18,578 nucleotides of DNA from an uncultured Slackia sp. Lineage in GTDB: Bacteria > Actinomycetota > Coriobacteriia > Coriobacteriales > Eggerthellaceae. Positions 6,023 to 12,500 of this stretch are shown one piece after another. Within the stretch, counting starts at the first letter, position 1. Every line of letters begins with the position of its first letter. The notes below the pieces were generated by a model. That model searched no databases. It saw only the letters and a list, made by a program, of their open reading frames with translations, and was not told the DNA's origin. The stretch covers positions 1 through 18,578 of the forward strand of contig USEQ01000001.1 of NCBI GenBank assembly GCA_900553655.1, given 5' to 3'. The translations under genes and the position numbers were made by a program.

Positions 6023-7576
6023 ATGGCTGAAAGAAAACCAACACCACGACGTACGCCCTCCACGCGCTCTCCTCACGTAAGGACAGCGCGTTCTGCTGGC
6101 GGCTCCTCGCCCTCGCGTGCACGCAGGGCTTCCGTCGGCATTTCCTCAAGCAGGGCTTCGAAGCATACCGTAGGCGGACGAGGCGGACGTGTTCGGGACA
6201 CACGCCCCGCAAGCGTAGGCCTCGGCCCCTTGGCGAAAGGCGCCTCAAGCGCGGCGTTCAAAGCCAGCCACGCCGCAACCGCACGCGCGGCCAATGCCTC
6301 GCGCCCGAAAATGAGGCAGGCGCCAAACGCACTCAACGAACAGGTTCGCATTCCCCTGCCCGAAGGCAAGCACACCACGCTCACGCGCCGGCAGCTTCTC
6401 GTCGGTGCGGCCGGAATAGGCGCGCTTTTCGCCATAGGAGCTGGCGTGCAAGTGGCCACGACGGCAAAAGAAGCAAGCAGCACGGTTGCAACGCTCGAGG
6501 TGTCGGAGGACGCCGTCGTCTCTTTGAGCGACGAAGGCGCGCTTTCCGCCCTTGAAGGCGATGCGCCATTAACTCTGTCCGGAGAATACAAGCTTCCCTA
6601 CGGGTCTTTGGTCTGGGCAAACTCGGATTCCTGCGCCGCATGCCTTCTTCCCACCGAAGGAGCGGACCCTCTTTGCCAAGGAGCCATCCTCAATCTGTCG
6701 GACGGAACGCTCACCACCGTCCTGGAAACGCCCGTCAGCACCGAGCGCGGGTTTGACATCTGCGATATACGCTGCAACGAGCATGGCGTCGTTTGGACCG
6801 AATCAAACTGTCTCTCGGGCGAATGGCGCATCTACCAGGCAAGCTCTTCAGGGGCGTCGATCGGGTCTCCCGTACTCGTGGAAACCGGAACGTCGGATTA
6901 CGAAATACCGTATTTGTGCACCGCTGGCAATCGGGCCTTCTGGCAGGTCATGCCCGTATCTTCAGGTGCCGCAAGCGCCGAGGATTCCCTTCTGAAATCA
7001 GCCTCGTTCGGATCGTCGGATGTCCGCGAAGACTGGCGATCGAAGGGGCGCATGGGAACCGCCCCCTATTCCACCGGAGACGAAGTGGTCATAACGCCCC
7101 GCGTTGACACGACGGGCGTGTATTATCAGGTGACGCTTCTTGATGCCGATAGCGGATCAAAGAAAGACGAGCTCACGCTGCCCACCCCCATGAAACCTCT
7201 TGATGCGGGCTACGTGGATGGGCGGTTCACGTTCTCGTTCGACGCCTCCTACCAAGACCAGGGAGGACTCAGCGGAATCGGAACGTTCGCCCCCATCGAT
7301 CGCGAAGGATCAACCGGGTCGGAATGGTTCTGCTTCGACCGAAACCCTACTGCAGCCCCCGCATGGTCCGGATCCTATTTCATGGTCAAGTCAACCCGCA
7401 CGGTCAGCGGAATAGACTTTGCCACGCGAACCTATTTCACCCTGCCGTGCCCCGACGGATGCGACGACTACGGAGATTTCCTTGCATCCACGGGTACCCA
7501 CGATGCTATTGTCACCTATCTTGGCATGCCCTCGGACGACGACGCCCATACGCTCGTGCGCGTCTGGAAAGCATAG
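6023..7576 (+). CDS. Tat-signal protein of unknown function, possible beta-propeller
   Basis: The only plus-strand gene. I do not recognise the family. The 517-residue product has a first ~105 residues rich in Arg, Ser, Ala and Pro, with very few acidic residues, followed by a twin-arginine signal: LTRRQLLVG (120-128) and a hydrophobic h-region to about 147. The remaining ~370 residues look exported. They contain repeated strand-rich segments with recurring patterns such as SLVWAN, GVVWTES, RAFWQV and YFMVK, which suggests a beta-propeller-like fold (inference from pattern only), and several cysteines (for example CAACLLP, CDIRC). The ATG lacks a ribosome binding site. A later ATG at codon 97 would give a normal-length signal peptide but also has no site. 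It is divergent from the response regulator gene and ends in the first unit of a tandem repeat. Confidence 0.72.
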   Translation: MAERKPTPRRTPSTRSPHVRTARSAGGSSPSRARRASVGISSSRASKHTVGGRGGRVRDTRPASVGLGPLAKGASSAAFKASHAATARAANASRPKMRQAPNALNEQVRIPLPEGKHTTLTRRQLLVGAAGIGALFAIGAGVQVATTAKEASSTVATLEVSEDAVVSLSDEGALSALEGDAPLTLSGEYKLPYGSLVWANSDSCAACLLPTEGADPLCQGAILNLSDGTLTTVLETPVSTERGFDICDIRCNEHGVVWTESNCLSGEWRIYQASSSGASIGSPVLVETGTSDYEIPYLCTAGNRAFWQVMPVSSGAASAEDSLLKSASFGSSDVREDWRSKGRMGTAPYSTGDEVVITPRVDTTGVYYQVTLLDADSGSKKDELTLPTPMKPLDAGYVDGRFTFSFDASYQDQGGLSGIGTFAPIDREGSTGSEWFCFDRNPTAAPAWSGSYFMVKSTRTVSGIDFATRTYFTLPCPDGCDDYGDFLASTGTHDAIVTYLGMPSDDDAHTLVRVWKA

Positions 7577-7578
7577 CC

Positions 7579-7730
7579 TTCGCATACTCTGCGTCTGAGG
7601 GCGCTTGATCTTAGTTGCCCTGTGCCTGAGGAGCCTAGTCTTAGCATGCCCTGCGCTCGAGGGCACAAGCCTTAGCGTGCTCTGTGCCCGAAAACGCACA
7701 GCCCTAGCACACCCTGGCAGACAAAGGCTG
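7579..7730. repeat. Degenerate tandem repeat, five units of 30-32 bp
   Basis: Units start at 7579, 7611, 7641, 7672 and 7704 (last one partial). Each opens with TTAG or a near variant, followed by a YGCYCTGYG-like core and a GAGGGC-like or GAAAACGC-like segment, and closes near GCC. For instance TTAGCATGCCCTGCGCTCGA and TTAGCGTGCTCTGTGCCCGA align closely. The array begins two bases after the TAG stop of the Tat-signal gene. No unique spacers separate the units, so it is not a CRISPR array. Confidence 0.7.
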
Positions 7731-7739
7731 AGGTCCTCT

Positions 7740-7768
7740 CGTGGTCAAAACAGGCGCATTTGGAGAAC
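7740..7768 (+). repeat. GTGGTCAA element, copy 1
   Basis: Begins CGTGGTCAAAA and continues into GCATTTGGAG. Compared with copy 3 about two thirds of 29 positions agree, including GTGGTCAA, GCATT and GGAG. Confidence 0.55.
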
Positions 7769-7790
7769 CTCAGACGCGCCAGACGACGGC

Positions 7791-7817
7791 CGTGGTCAAA
7801 ATGGACCTATAGGGAGA
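7791..7817 (+). repeat. GTGGTCAA element, copy 2
   Basis: Begins with the same 11 bases, CGTGGTCAAAA, 51 bases after copy 1, and ends with a GGGAGAC that aligns with the GGAGAAC of copy 1. Confidence 0.5.
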
Positions 7818-7927
7818 CAATTTGCAGCTCAAAACCAACGGTTTTCCAATGCGATGGGGCTTTTAACTCTCTTATATGATGCTTGCGACCGACAAACGGT
7901 ATGTATTTCAATGCGAACGGTTTCTCC

Positions 7928-7957
7928 CTTCCTCCTAATGCATCCTTCTTGACCACG
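7928..7957 (-). repeat. GTGGTCAA element, copy 3 (inverted)
   Basis: Read on the minus strand: CGTGGTCAAGAAGG, then GCATTAGGAGGAAG. Same core words in the same order as copy 1. A fourth, weaker GGTCAAAA lies on the minus strand near 8130-8140. Confidence 0.5.
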
Positions 7958-8211
7958 AATCGCAGTCTCCAGCTCTATCGTCTCCCGCCATGCTTGCGAG
8001 CCCCGTTCGAAGCCTGCGGATTCAACTTTCCACCCAGTCTCCAGCCTCCTTTTTCATGCACAACGCTTTTCGACTACGTAAGACCGCAGCGGACCGGTCG
8101 AGCCAAGCAGTGGGCTTTAGCCCCTGATACTTTTGACCAAAAAGTTTTCCACTTAGTATTAGGAATTTGTTAATAACTTTTTTCTCTTTTGACTCTTATT
8201 TGGGTATTTTT

Positions 8212-8248
8212 ATTCTTAAGTATTAACTTTTATTTAATACTTAAGAAT
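8212..8248. repeat. Perfect 15-bp inverted repeat in AT-rich DNA
   Basis: ATTCTTAAGTATTAA (8212-8226) and its exact complement TTAATACTTAAGAAT (8234-8248) are separated by seven bases, CTTTTAT. A related word, CTTAGTATTA, occurs at 8153-8162. The surrounding ~120 bases are far more AT-rich than the rest of the window. It could be an operator, a weak hairpin or a recombination or structural site; the flanking genes converge on it, so no gene is obviously controlled. Confidence 0.85.
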
Positions 8249-8326
8249 GGAAGCATTGCCACGGTACAAAAAAACGAACGGTTGCCTTGGCACGGCTACG
8301 CGCATGTGAGCAAAAATCGATAGCAC

Positions 8327-8362
8327 AAAAAAACCGGGCCCGCACAATGTGCGGGACCCGGC
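8327..8362 (-). terminator. Intrinsic terminator of purB
   Basis: GC-rich stem of about 11 bp with one bulged base (ACCGGGCCCGCACA against TGCGGGACCCGGC), followed on the minus strand by seven T residues (A-run 8327-8333). It lies about 90 bases beyond the purB stop codon. Confidence 0.85.
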
Positions 8363-8449
8363 TTTAAATGTCAGATATGTCGAAGAAAACACGGCTCAGC
8401 AGCGATAACACGAATACGTTCAAAACGCTATGCCGCCTTTGCCTCGTGA

Positions 8450-9793
8450 TTAGAATTCGAGCTCCTTGAGCTTGCGAAACACTTCGTCCTTGTGACCAAG
8501 AAACGCCCAAGGGTCGAAAATTTCGTCAAGCTTTTCCTTGGAAAGGTTTGCTTCGGGGTCGGCCTCGAGGCGCTCTCGATACGTCGGGCCGTCAAGGGCA
8601 TTCTGAATATCGTCCCATACCGCCATGGCGTTACGCTGTACGATCACATACGCGTCCTCGCGCGTAATACCCGTATCCACCAGGGCAAGAAGAACTTTGG
8701 ACGAATAAATCAAACCGCGCGTACGGTTTATGTTGTGAATCATCCTCTCGGGATACAGCTGCAAGCCGTCAAGCATCCATTGCATCTTGCCGAACATGTA
8801 ATCGAGCGCCGTGAAGCTGTCCGCAAGAACGACTCGCTCCGCGCCCGAATGGGAGATATCGCGCTCGAACCACAGGGCGACGTTGTCGAACCCCACCTGA
8901 GCATTCGCCTTCACAACGCGGGCGAGGCCGCATACGCGCTCGGCCGTGATGGGGTTGCGCTTATGCGGCATGGCAGAGCTGCCTTTCTGACCCTTTTTGA
9001 AAGGTTCCTCGGCTTCGATGACGTCGCTTTCCTGCATAAGGCGTACCTGGAGAGCGATACTTTCAAGCGTGGAGGCGGTCACAGCGAGGGCGGCAAGCAC
9101 CTGAGCGTGACGGTCGCGAGCGAGCACCTGGGTAGAAAGAGGATCTGCAGCAAGCCCCATCTTCTCGCACACGTACTGCTCGACGAATGGATCGATGCTC
9201 GAATACGTGCCTACGGCGCCGGATATGGCCCCCGCCGCCGCAACCTCACGCGCCTGCAGCAAGCGGCCCTGCGCACGCTTGAGGGCCCATGCCCAACTGC
9301 CAAACTTCATGCCGAACGTCATAGGCTCTGCATGAATACCATGCGTTCTACCGACGCAGAGCGTGTCCTCGAACTCGAACGCGCGACGCTTGCAGGTCTC
9401 GCCAAGCGCTTTGACATCCTCGAGAATGATGTCGATAGCCTGGGTAATCTGATACGAAAGGGCCGTATCACCCAAATCAGACGAAGTCATGCCATAGTGA
9501 ACCCAACGGCTCGGCTTTTCATCGCCCTCGGAGACCTCAGCATCGATGTATTCCGCCATGCACGTCAAAAACGCAATGACATCATGGTTCGTGACCGACT
9601 CAATCTCGTCAATGCGCTCGACTTTAAAATCGGCGTGGTCGCGAATCCAGGCGGCATCCTCTTTGGTTATGCCGCACTGCCCGAGCTCGGCCTGGGCCTC
9701 GCATGCCAGAATCTCTATTTCCTTCCAGATAGCGAACTTATTTTCCGGCTCCCATATCTTTCCCATAGCGGGACGAGTGTAACGAGGAATCAT
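8450..9793 (-). CDS. purB: Adenylosuccinate lyase
   Basis: A 447-residue enzyme (EC 4.3.2.2) that cleaves SAICAR to AICAR plus fumarate and adenylosuccinate to AMP plus fumarate in cytosolic purine synthesis, as a homotetramer. Sequence support: N-terminal MIPRYTRPAM with a short IWEPENKF start typical of the bacterial short form, TNHDV with His70, HYGMTSSD (99-106), VGRTHGIHAEP with His151 as the expected catalytic pair partner, the flexible signature loop GSSAMPHKRNP (271-281) bearing the catalytic serine, and ERDISHSGAERV (310-321). Length is normal and no key residue is missing. The ATG at 9793 has GGAAGG and GGAG close upstream. It follows the second TrkA/RCK gene by only 26 bases, so it is probably the last gene of the 3D-TrkA-TrkA-PurB transcript and ends at a strong terminator. 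I see no purine-type operator, but the distal promoter is not certain. Confidence 0.97.
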   Translation of the reverse strand: MIPRYTRPAMGKIWEPENKFAIWKEIEILACEAQAELGQCGITKEDAAWIRDHADFKVERIDEIESVTNHDVIAFLTCMAEYIDAEVSEGDEKPSRWVHYGMTSSDLGDTALSYQITQAIDIILEDVKALGETCKRRAFEFEDTLCVGRTHGIHAEPMTFGMKFGSWAWALKRAQGRLLQAREVAAAGAISGAVGTYSSIDPFVEQYVCEKMGLAADPLSTQVLARDRHAQVLAALAVTASTLESIALQVRLMQESDVIEAEEPFKKGQKGSSAMPHKRNPITAERVCGLARVVKANAQVGFDNVALWFERDISHSGAERVVLADSFTALDYMFGKMQWMLDGLQLYPERMIHNINRTRGLIYSSKVLLALVDTGITREDAYVIVQRNAMAVWDDIQNALDGPTYRERLEADPEANLSKEKLDEIFDPWAFLGHKDEVFRKLKELEF

Positions 9794-9819
9794 TTCTCCA
9801 CCTTCCGTGATAAGTAAGT

Positions 9820-10500
9820 TTACAAATTAGCGAAAAGAGCTCGAACATCATCGACGACATCATGCTCTGCAACAACAACGGCCTTGTCCCCGGGATACAG
9901 AATGGCATCGACCGAAGCAATCTCGGCATCGCCGTCTTCACGACGATCGATTGCGGCAAGGAGAGCGCCCTCCGGCAGGGCTATCATATAGGCAGGGACG
10001 CCTTCTTCTGGGTCGAAATGCTTCATACGAGAAGGAATCCCCAGCTCGATGAGAACGATGTCGCCGCGAGAAAGGGCCGATACAACGCCTACGCTGCCCA
10101 AAAGAGCCTCTTCTTCAATCATATTCGCAATAAGCATGGTAGAAGAGACGCTCTCGATTCCCACCTCGCGGAAAATGCGACGGTTTTTGGGGTTGTTCAC
10201 ACGAGCAATGCACCGCGGAACGTTAAATACCCGAGTTGCGATTTCGCATGCAACCAGGTTGTCGTCGTCTCGCCCCGTTGCGGCAACGAACACATCGGCG
10301 TCCCTGATTCCCGCATCCTCCTGGAAGTCGGAGTCGCACCCGTCGCCATTGATGATGAGGTACTGTCCCTGCAGCTCTATGGACAAGCGATCAGCCTGCG
10401 CGCGGTTCGCCTCGAGCACAGCGACCTCGTGATGCTGATCGAGCAAAACGCCCGCAAGGTAGCTTCCTACCTTACCGCCTCCCATGATTACGATGTACAC
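9820..10500 (-). CDS. TrkA/RCK potassium channel regulatory subunit (second copy)
   Basis: A 226-residue cytosolic RCK protein that gates a TrkH/KtrB-type potassium channel in response to nucleotides. The RCK_N Rossmann domain begins YIVIMGGGKVGSYLA (GxGxxG at 7-12), with Glu30 in VAVLEAN at the end of strand 2 where the NAD(H) ribose is bound, and DADVFVAATGRDDDN (67-81). The RCK_C domain fills about 140-226. It is a single N+C unit, half of the E. coli TrkA length and like KtrA or mycobacterial CeoB/CeoC. The start is GTG at 10500 with AGGAGG five bases upstream. The upstream RCK gene is 172 bases away, the downstream purB 26 bases. No channel subunit lies in the window. Compared with copy 1 the two differ clearly, so they are old paralogues and may form heteromeric rings. 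Confidence 0.88.
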   Translation of the reverse strand: MYIVIMGGGKVGSYLAGVLLDQHHEVAVLEANRAQADRLSIELQGQYLIINGDGCDSDFQEDAGIRDADVFVAATGRDDDNLVACEIATRVFNVPRCIARVNNPKNRRIFREVGIESVSSTMLIANMIEEEALLGSVGVVSALSRGDIVLIELGIPSRMKHFDPEEGVPAYMIALPEGALLAAIDRREDGDAEIASVDAILYPGDKAVVVAEHDVVDDVRALFANL

Positions 10501-10672
10501 TGCTTCCTCCTACGAACAGGCTATTTGCCAAACTTAACCGAACATAACCGCCATCGAACGATGCGTACGAGCAAAAGCCCGCGCCAAACGAAGAGCACAA
10601 CCTCTGAAATACGCGCATCCTTGCCGAAAGCCCGTATCAGAACACGCCAGAACAAAGTGTACCTACCGTATG

Positions 10673-11332
10673 TTACATCTGCATGTACTTCGAAAATGAA
10701 CCGAGCAAATCATGGCGCACGCAGGCCAAAACGCTATCGCCGTGATACAGAACGCTGTCTTTCGTAGGAATGGAACTCGCGCTGCCATCGCGACGTTCGA
10801 ATGCGACGATGCGAATACCATGGCTACGCTCGAGCTCCGAAACGCGCGCGAACTTCATCCCCACGACCGACAGGTCAAGGGAAAAACGAAGAATCTCGAA
10901 ATCGCCGAATGTGTCCAAATGGCTACCGTGGCCGGAAAGAATCTTGGAGAAAAGCTCCTCGGCGACAAGGGACGTGCCGCACACGTAGTCAAGGCCAAGC
11001 TGCATATACGCACGTTCACGCGCGGGATTGTACAGACGGGCGATGACGTGGGGGACATGGAAGATGCGACGGGCAACTTCTACCACCATCAGGTTGGAAT
11101 TGTCCGACTGGGTAACCGCCGCAACAACGTCAGCCTCTTCGACGCCGGCGCGAATCAGCACGTCTTCATCGAATCCGAGACCTTGCAACGTTGTCCCATT
11201 GAAATTTCTACTCAGATTAGAAAACGCCTCGGCGTTGCGGTCGACGACGCACACGTTGCCATCATTCTGAGAAAGCAGCGTTGCAAGCTCCGAGCCAACA
11301 CGACCGCATCCGACGATGATGATGTTAGCCAT
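10673..11332 (-). CDS. TrkA/RCK potassium channel regulatory subunit (first copy)
   Basis: A 219-residue RCK protein. The Rossmann domain starts ANIIIVGCGRVGSELA (GxGxxG at 8-13), with Asp31 in VVDRN for NAD(H) binding, and ADVVAAVTQSDNSN (67-80). RCK_C covers about 135-219. The frame stays open 18 codons upstream, but the ATG at 11332 opens the fold and has GGGAAGGTG a few bases before it. The gene follows the 3D-domain gene, with a hairpin at 11353-11375 in the 57-base gap, and is followed by a second RCK gene. Adjacent single-unit TrkA paralogues recall ceoB-ceoC of mycobacteria (family knowledge), which is the best comparison for the pair. Partner channel unknown. Confidence 0.88.
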   Translation of the reverse strand: MANIIIVGCGRVGSELATLLSQNDGNVCVVDRNAEAFSNLSRNFNGTTLQGLGFDEDVLIRAGVEEADVVAAVTQSDNSNLMVVEVARRIFHVPHVIARLYNPARERAYMQLGLDYVCGTSLVAEELFSKILSGHGSHLDTFGDFEILRFSLDLSVVGMKFARVSELERSHGIRIVAFERRDGSASSIPTKDSVLYHGDSVLACVRHDLLGSFSKYMQM

Positions 11333-11349
11333 ATCGCACCTTCCCGAAA

Positions 11350-11375
11350 CAAAAGATGCGCAAAATGCGCATCTT
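11350..11375 (-). terminator. Terminator-like hairpin between 3D and TrkA genes
   Basis: Perfect 10-bp stem AAGATGCGCA (11353-11362) and TGCGCATCTT (11366-11375), 3-base loop, continuing on the minus strand into TTTTGTTTC. It begins 15 bases after the 3D stop codon and the next gene's ribosome binding site follows at once. T-run is short, so partial termination or RNA-end protection is likelier than full termination. Confidence 0.55.
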
Positions 11376-11389
11376 GGTAAATCCAATCT

Positions 11390-12148
11390 TTATAGGAATT
11401 TATAGTATACGTCTCGAACACCCCAGTCGTGAACATCCGATGCTCCAAAGAGCCTCCAACAACCTGGGGCAAGGTCGATCGCCCTGCCATAGCCGGCAAA
11501 GCCTCCGGTGTCGGTCACCGTTGCAACGATGATTGTCTCGCCGTAGCGAATGGCCACAGGGTGTCCCAGAAGGTGCGATTGCGACTCCGGCACGGCAACC
11601 GTCAAGCCATCCCACGTAAGAGGAATGCCGGAAGCCGTCACATCGGTTCCAAAATTGCCCTTGCCGTCATCGTTGTCCGCGTAGCTATACGCCGAGGCGG
11701 ATCCGAGCGTCCATCCGTCGCTTTCGTCGGGAAGGATATGAGGGGCGGTAGGAAGCGGATCCATCGTCCCCAGCGCAAGGGCTGCCGCAACCGTGTTTTC
11801 GTTGGCCACATCATAAGCAGAAAGGACGATAACAGGATCGGGGTCTTTCACCGTGATGGAACGAGCGGCGGAAGAAGAGGCCGACGACGTGGTGGCGGAT
11901 GTTCCTATTCGCTCCGACGGCTCAACCTTGTCGTCCTGGGAGACGGTGCTTTTCTGCGCGCCGATGCCAATCGTGTCGGAGTCCACATCGTAAGAGGCGA
12001 TAGCAGGGGTCAGAGCAAAAACCGAAACAGCAACAACCGCGACGACGGCGCAACAGGCGATCAGCACGACAATCGCGCTGCGAGACAGAGTATGTACCGT
12101 CTTCTGTGCCAACAAGCCTCCAGTAGTCAGCGGTCGGTTTCGACCCAT
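11390..12148 (-). CDS. Membrane-anchored 3D-domain protein
   Basis: About 252 residues: a short basic N-terminus, one transmembrane helix (about 23-50, ending ALTPAIA, which could also be a signal peptide cut), a Ser/Thr-rich linker (about 65-110) and a C-terminal 3D domain (about 172-252). This domain has the family marks IPLTWDGLTVAVPE, VATVTDTGGFAGYGRAIDL and a terminal VRDVYYKFL, with Asp213 and Asp225 matching two of the three aspartates for which the domain is named. The fold is a double-psi barrel as in MltA and YocH/YabE-type proteins, lytic transglycosylases or wall-remodelling enzymes acting outside the membrane. Activity here is inferred. The start is uncertain: ATG 12148 has a poor site (GAGG 13 bases away), while GTG 12184 has AGGA seven bases upstream and would add 12 residues. 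It appears to be the first gene of a unit running to purB. Confidence 0.78.
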   Translation of the reverse strand: MGRNRPLTTGGLLAQKTVHTLSRSAIVVLIACCAVVAVVAVSVFALTPAIASYDVDSDTIGIGAQKSTVSQDDKVEPSERIGTSATTSSASSSAARSITVKDPDPVIVLSAYDVANENTVAAALALGTMDPLPTAPHILPDESDGWTLGSASAYSYADNDDGKGNFGTDVTASGIPLTWDGLTVAVPESQSHLLGHPVAIRYGETIIVATVTDTGGFAGYGRAIDLAPGCWRLFGASDVHDWGVRDVYYKFL

Positions 12149-12216
12149 TACGAGCAAAACGCCTCTGGTGCATTTTCGACGCACCAACGCATCCTGCGTT
12201 TGCGAAAAACCCCGCT

Positions 12217-12222
12217 ATTGTA
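12217..12222 (-). promoter_or_regulatory. Possible -10 box of the 3D-TrkA-TrkA-purB unit
   Basis: TACAAT on the minus strand (5 of 6 consensus), about 70 bases before ATG 12148 and 33 before GTG 12184. No clear -35 at normal spacing, so an activator may be needed or the call may be wrong. Confidence 0.4.
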
Positions 12223-12278
12223 CTCGATAAAAGCAAGCTTGGAGAAGACCCCTCAGCCTAACGAGAGGAGAAACAATC

Positions 12279-12295
12279 TCAAGATGGCATCTTGA
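12279..12295. promoter_or_regulatory. Perfect 17-bp palindrome, candidate operator
   Basis: TCAAGATGGCATCTTGA: 8-bp arms around a single central base. It sits about 57 bases upstream of the TACAAT box of the 3D gene, a place suited to an activator or upstream repressor site. Its core AAGATG/CATCTT also occurs in the hairpin at 11353-11375. Confidence 0.45.
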
Positions 12296-12500
12296 CCAGG
12301 TGTTTTTACAAATTGAGCGCGGTCTATAGCGATTTTTTGAATTACCCGGCACTAACCCGTTCGTCGCCTTTGAAAAACCGCCCGCCGACCGCAGCCTGTC
12401 GGAAGCGAGCATCACGCAATCGCACGTACGCCCTTGAGAAAATGCATGGGCCCGCAGACCAACCCCTCAAGACTTGAACCTTGCCGCCGCGGCAATACCT

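Larger units (their letters stand above)
7577..8449. other. Convergent gene-free region of about 870 bases
   Basis: Lies between the ends of the Tat-signal gene and purB, so neither gene needs a promoter here. It contains five degenerate tandem units (7579-7730), three copies of a GTGGTCAA element (two forward, one reversed), a strikingly AT-rich stretch (about 8130-8250) with a perfect inverted repeat, and the purB terminator (8327-8362). The open frames present have no binding sites or family resemblance and codon use unlike neighbouring genes. I saw no signature of RNase P RNA, tmRNA, SRP RNA or 6S RNA, but an unrecognised small RNA remains possible. Confidence 0.6.
12149..12500. other. 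Gene-free stretch upstream of the 3D-domain gene
   Basis: About 350 bases between the end of the second PspC gene and the 3D gene. It holds a TACAAT -10 candidate (12217-12222), a perfect 17-bp palindrome (12279-12295), and a 6-bp inverted repeat TTGCCG/CGGCAA (12481-12495) right after the PspC stop that lacks a T-run. No strong terminator with T-run was found after the PspC genes, so readthrough is possible. No tRNA or small gene recognised. Confidence 0.5.

Noticed and set aside
7579..7730. CRISPR array
   Set aside because: The units are degenerate and directly abutting, without unique spacers, and no cas gene is nearby.
7605..8173. Two plus-strand frames in the convergent gap
   Set aside because: No ribosome binding sites and no recognisable protein features; the first overlaps the tandem repeat. 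They are better explained as chance frames.
8492..9817. Long plus-strand open frame opposite purB
   Set aside because: It mirrors purB, whose catalytic motifs are intact. It has no family resemblance or ribosome binding site, and long antisense frames are common opposite genes of this base composition.
11429..12295. Plus-strand open frame opposite the 3D-domain gene
   Set aside because: Low-complexity basic translation with no family signal; the minus-strand gene has clear domain motifs.
12360..12400. Terminator after the PspC genes
   Set aside because: A 5-bp CCGAC/GTCGG stem is followed by TTTTT only after eight more bases; too weak to call.
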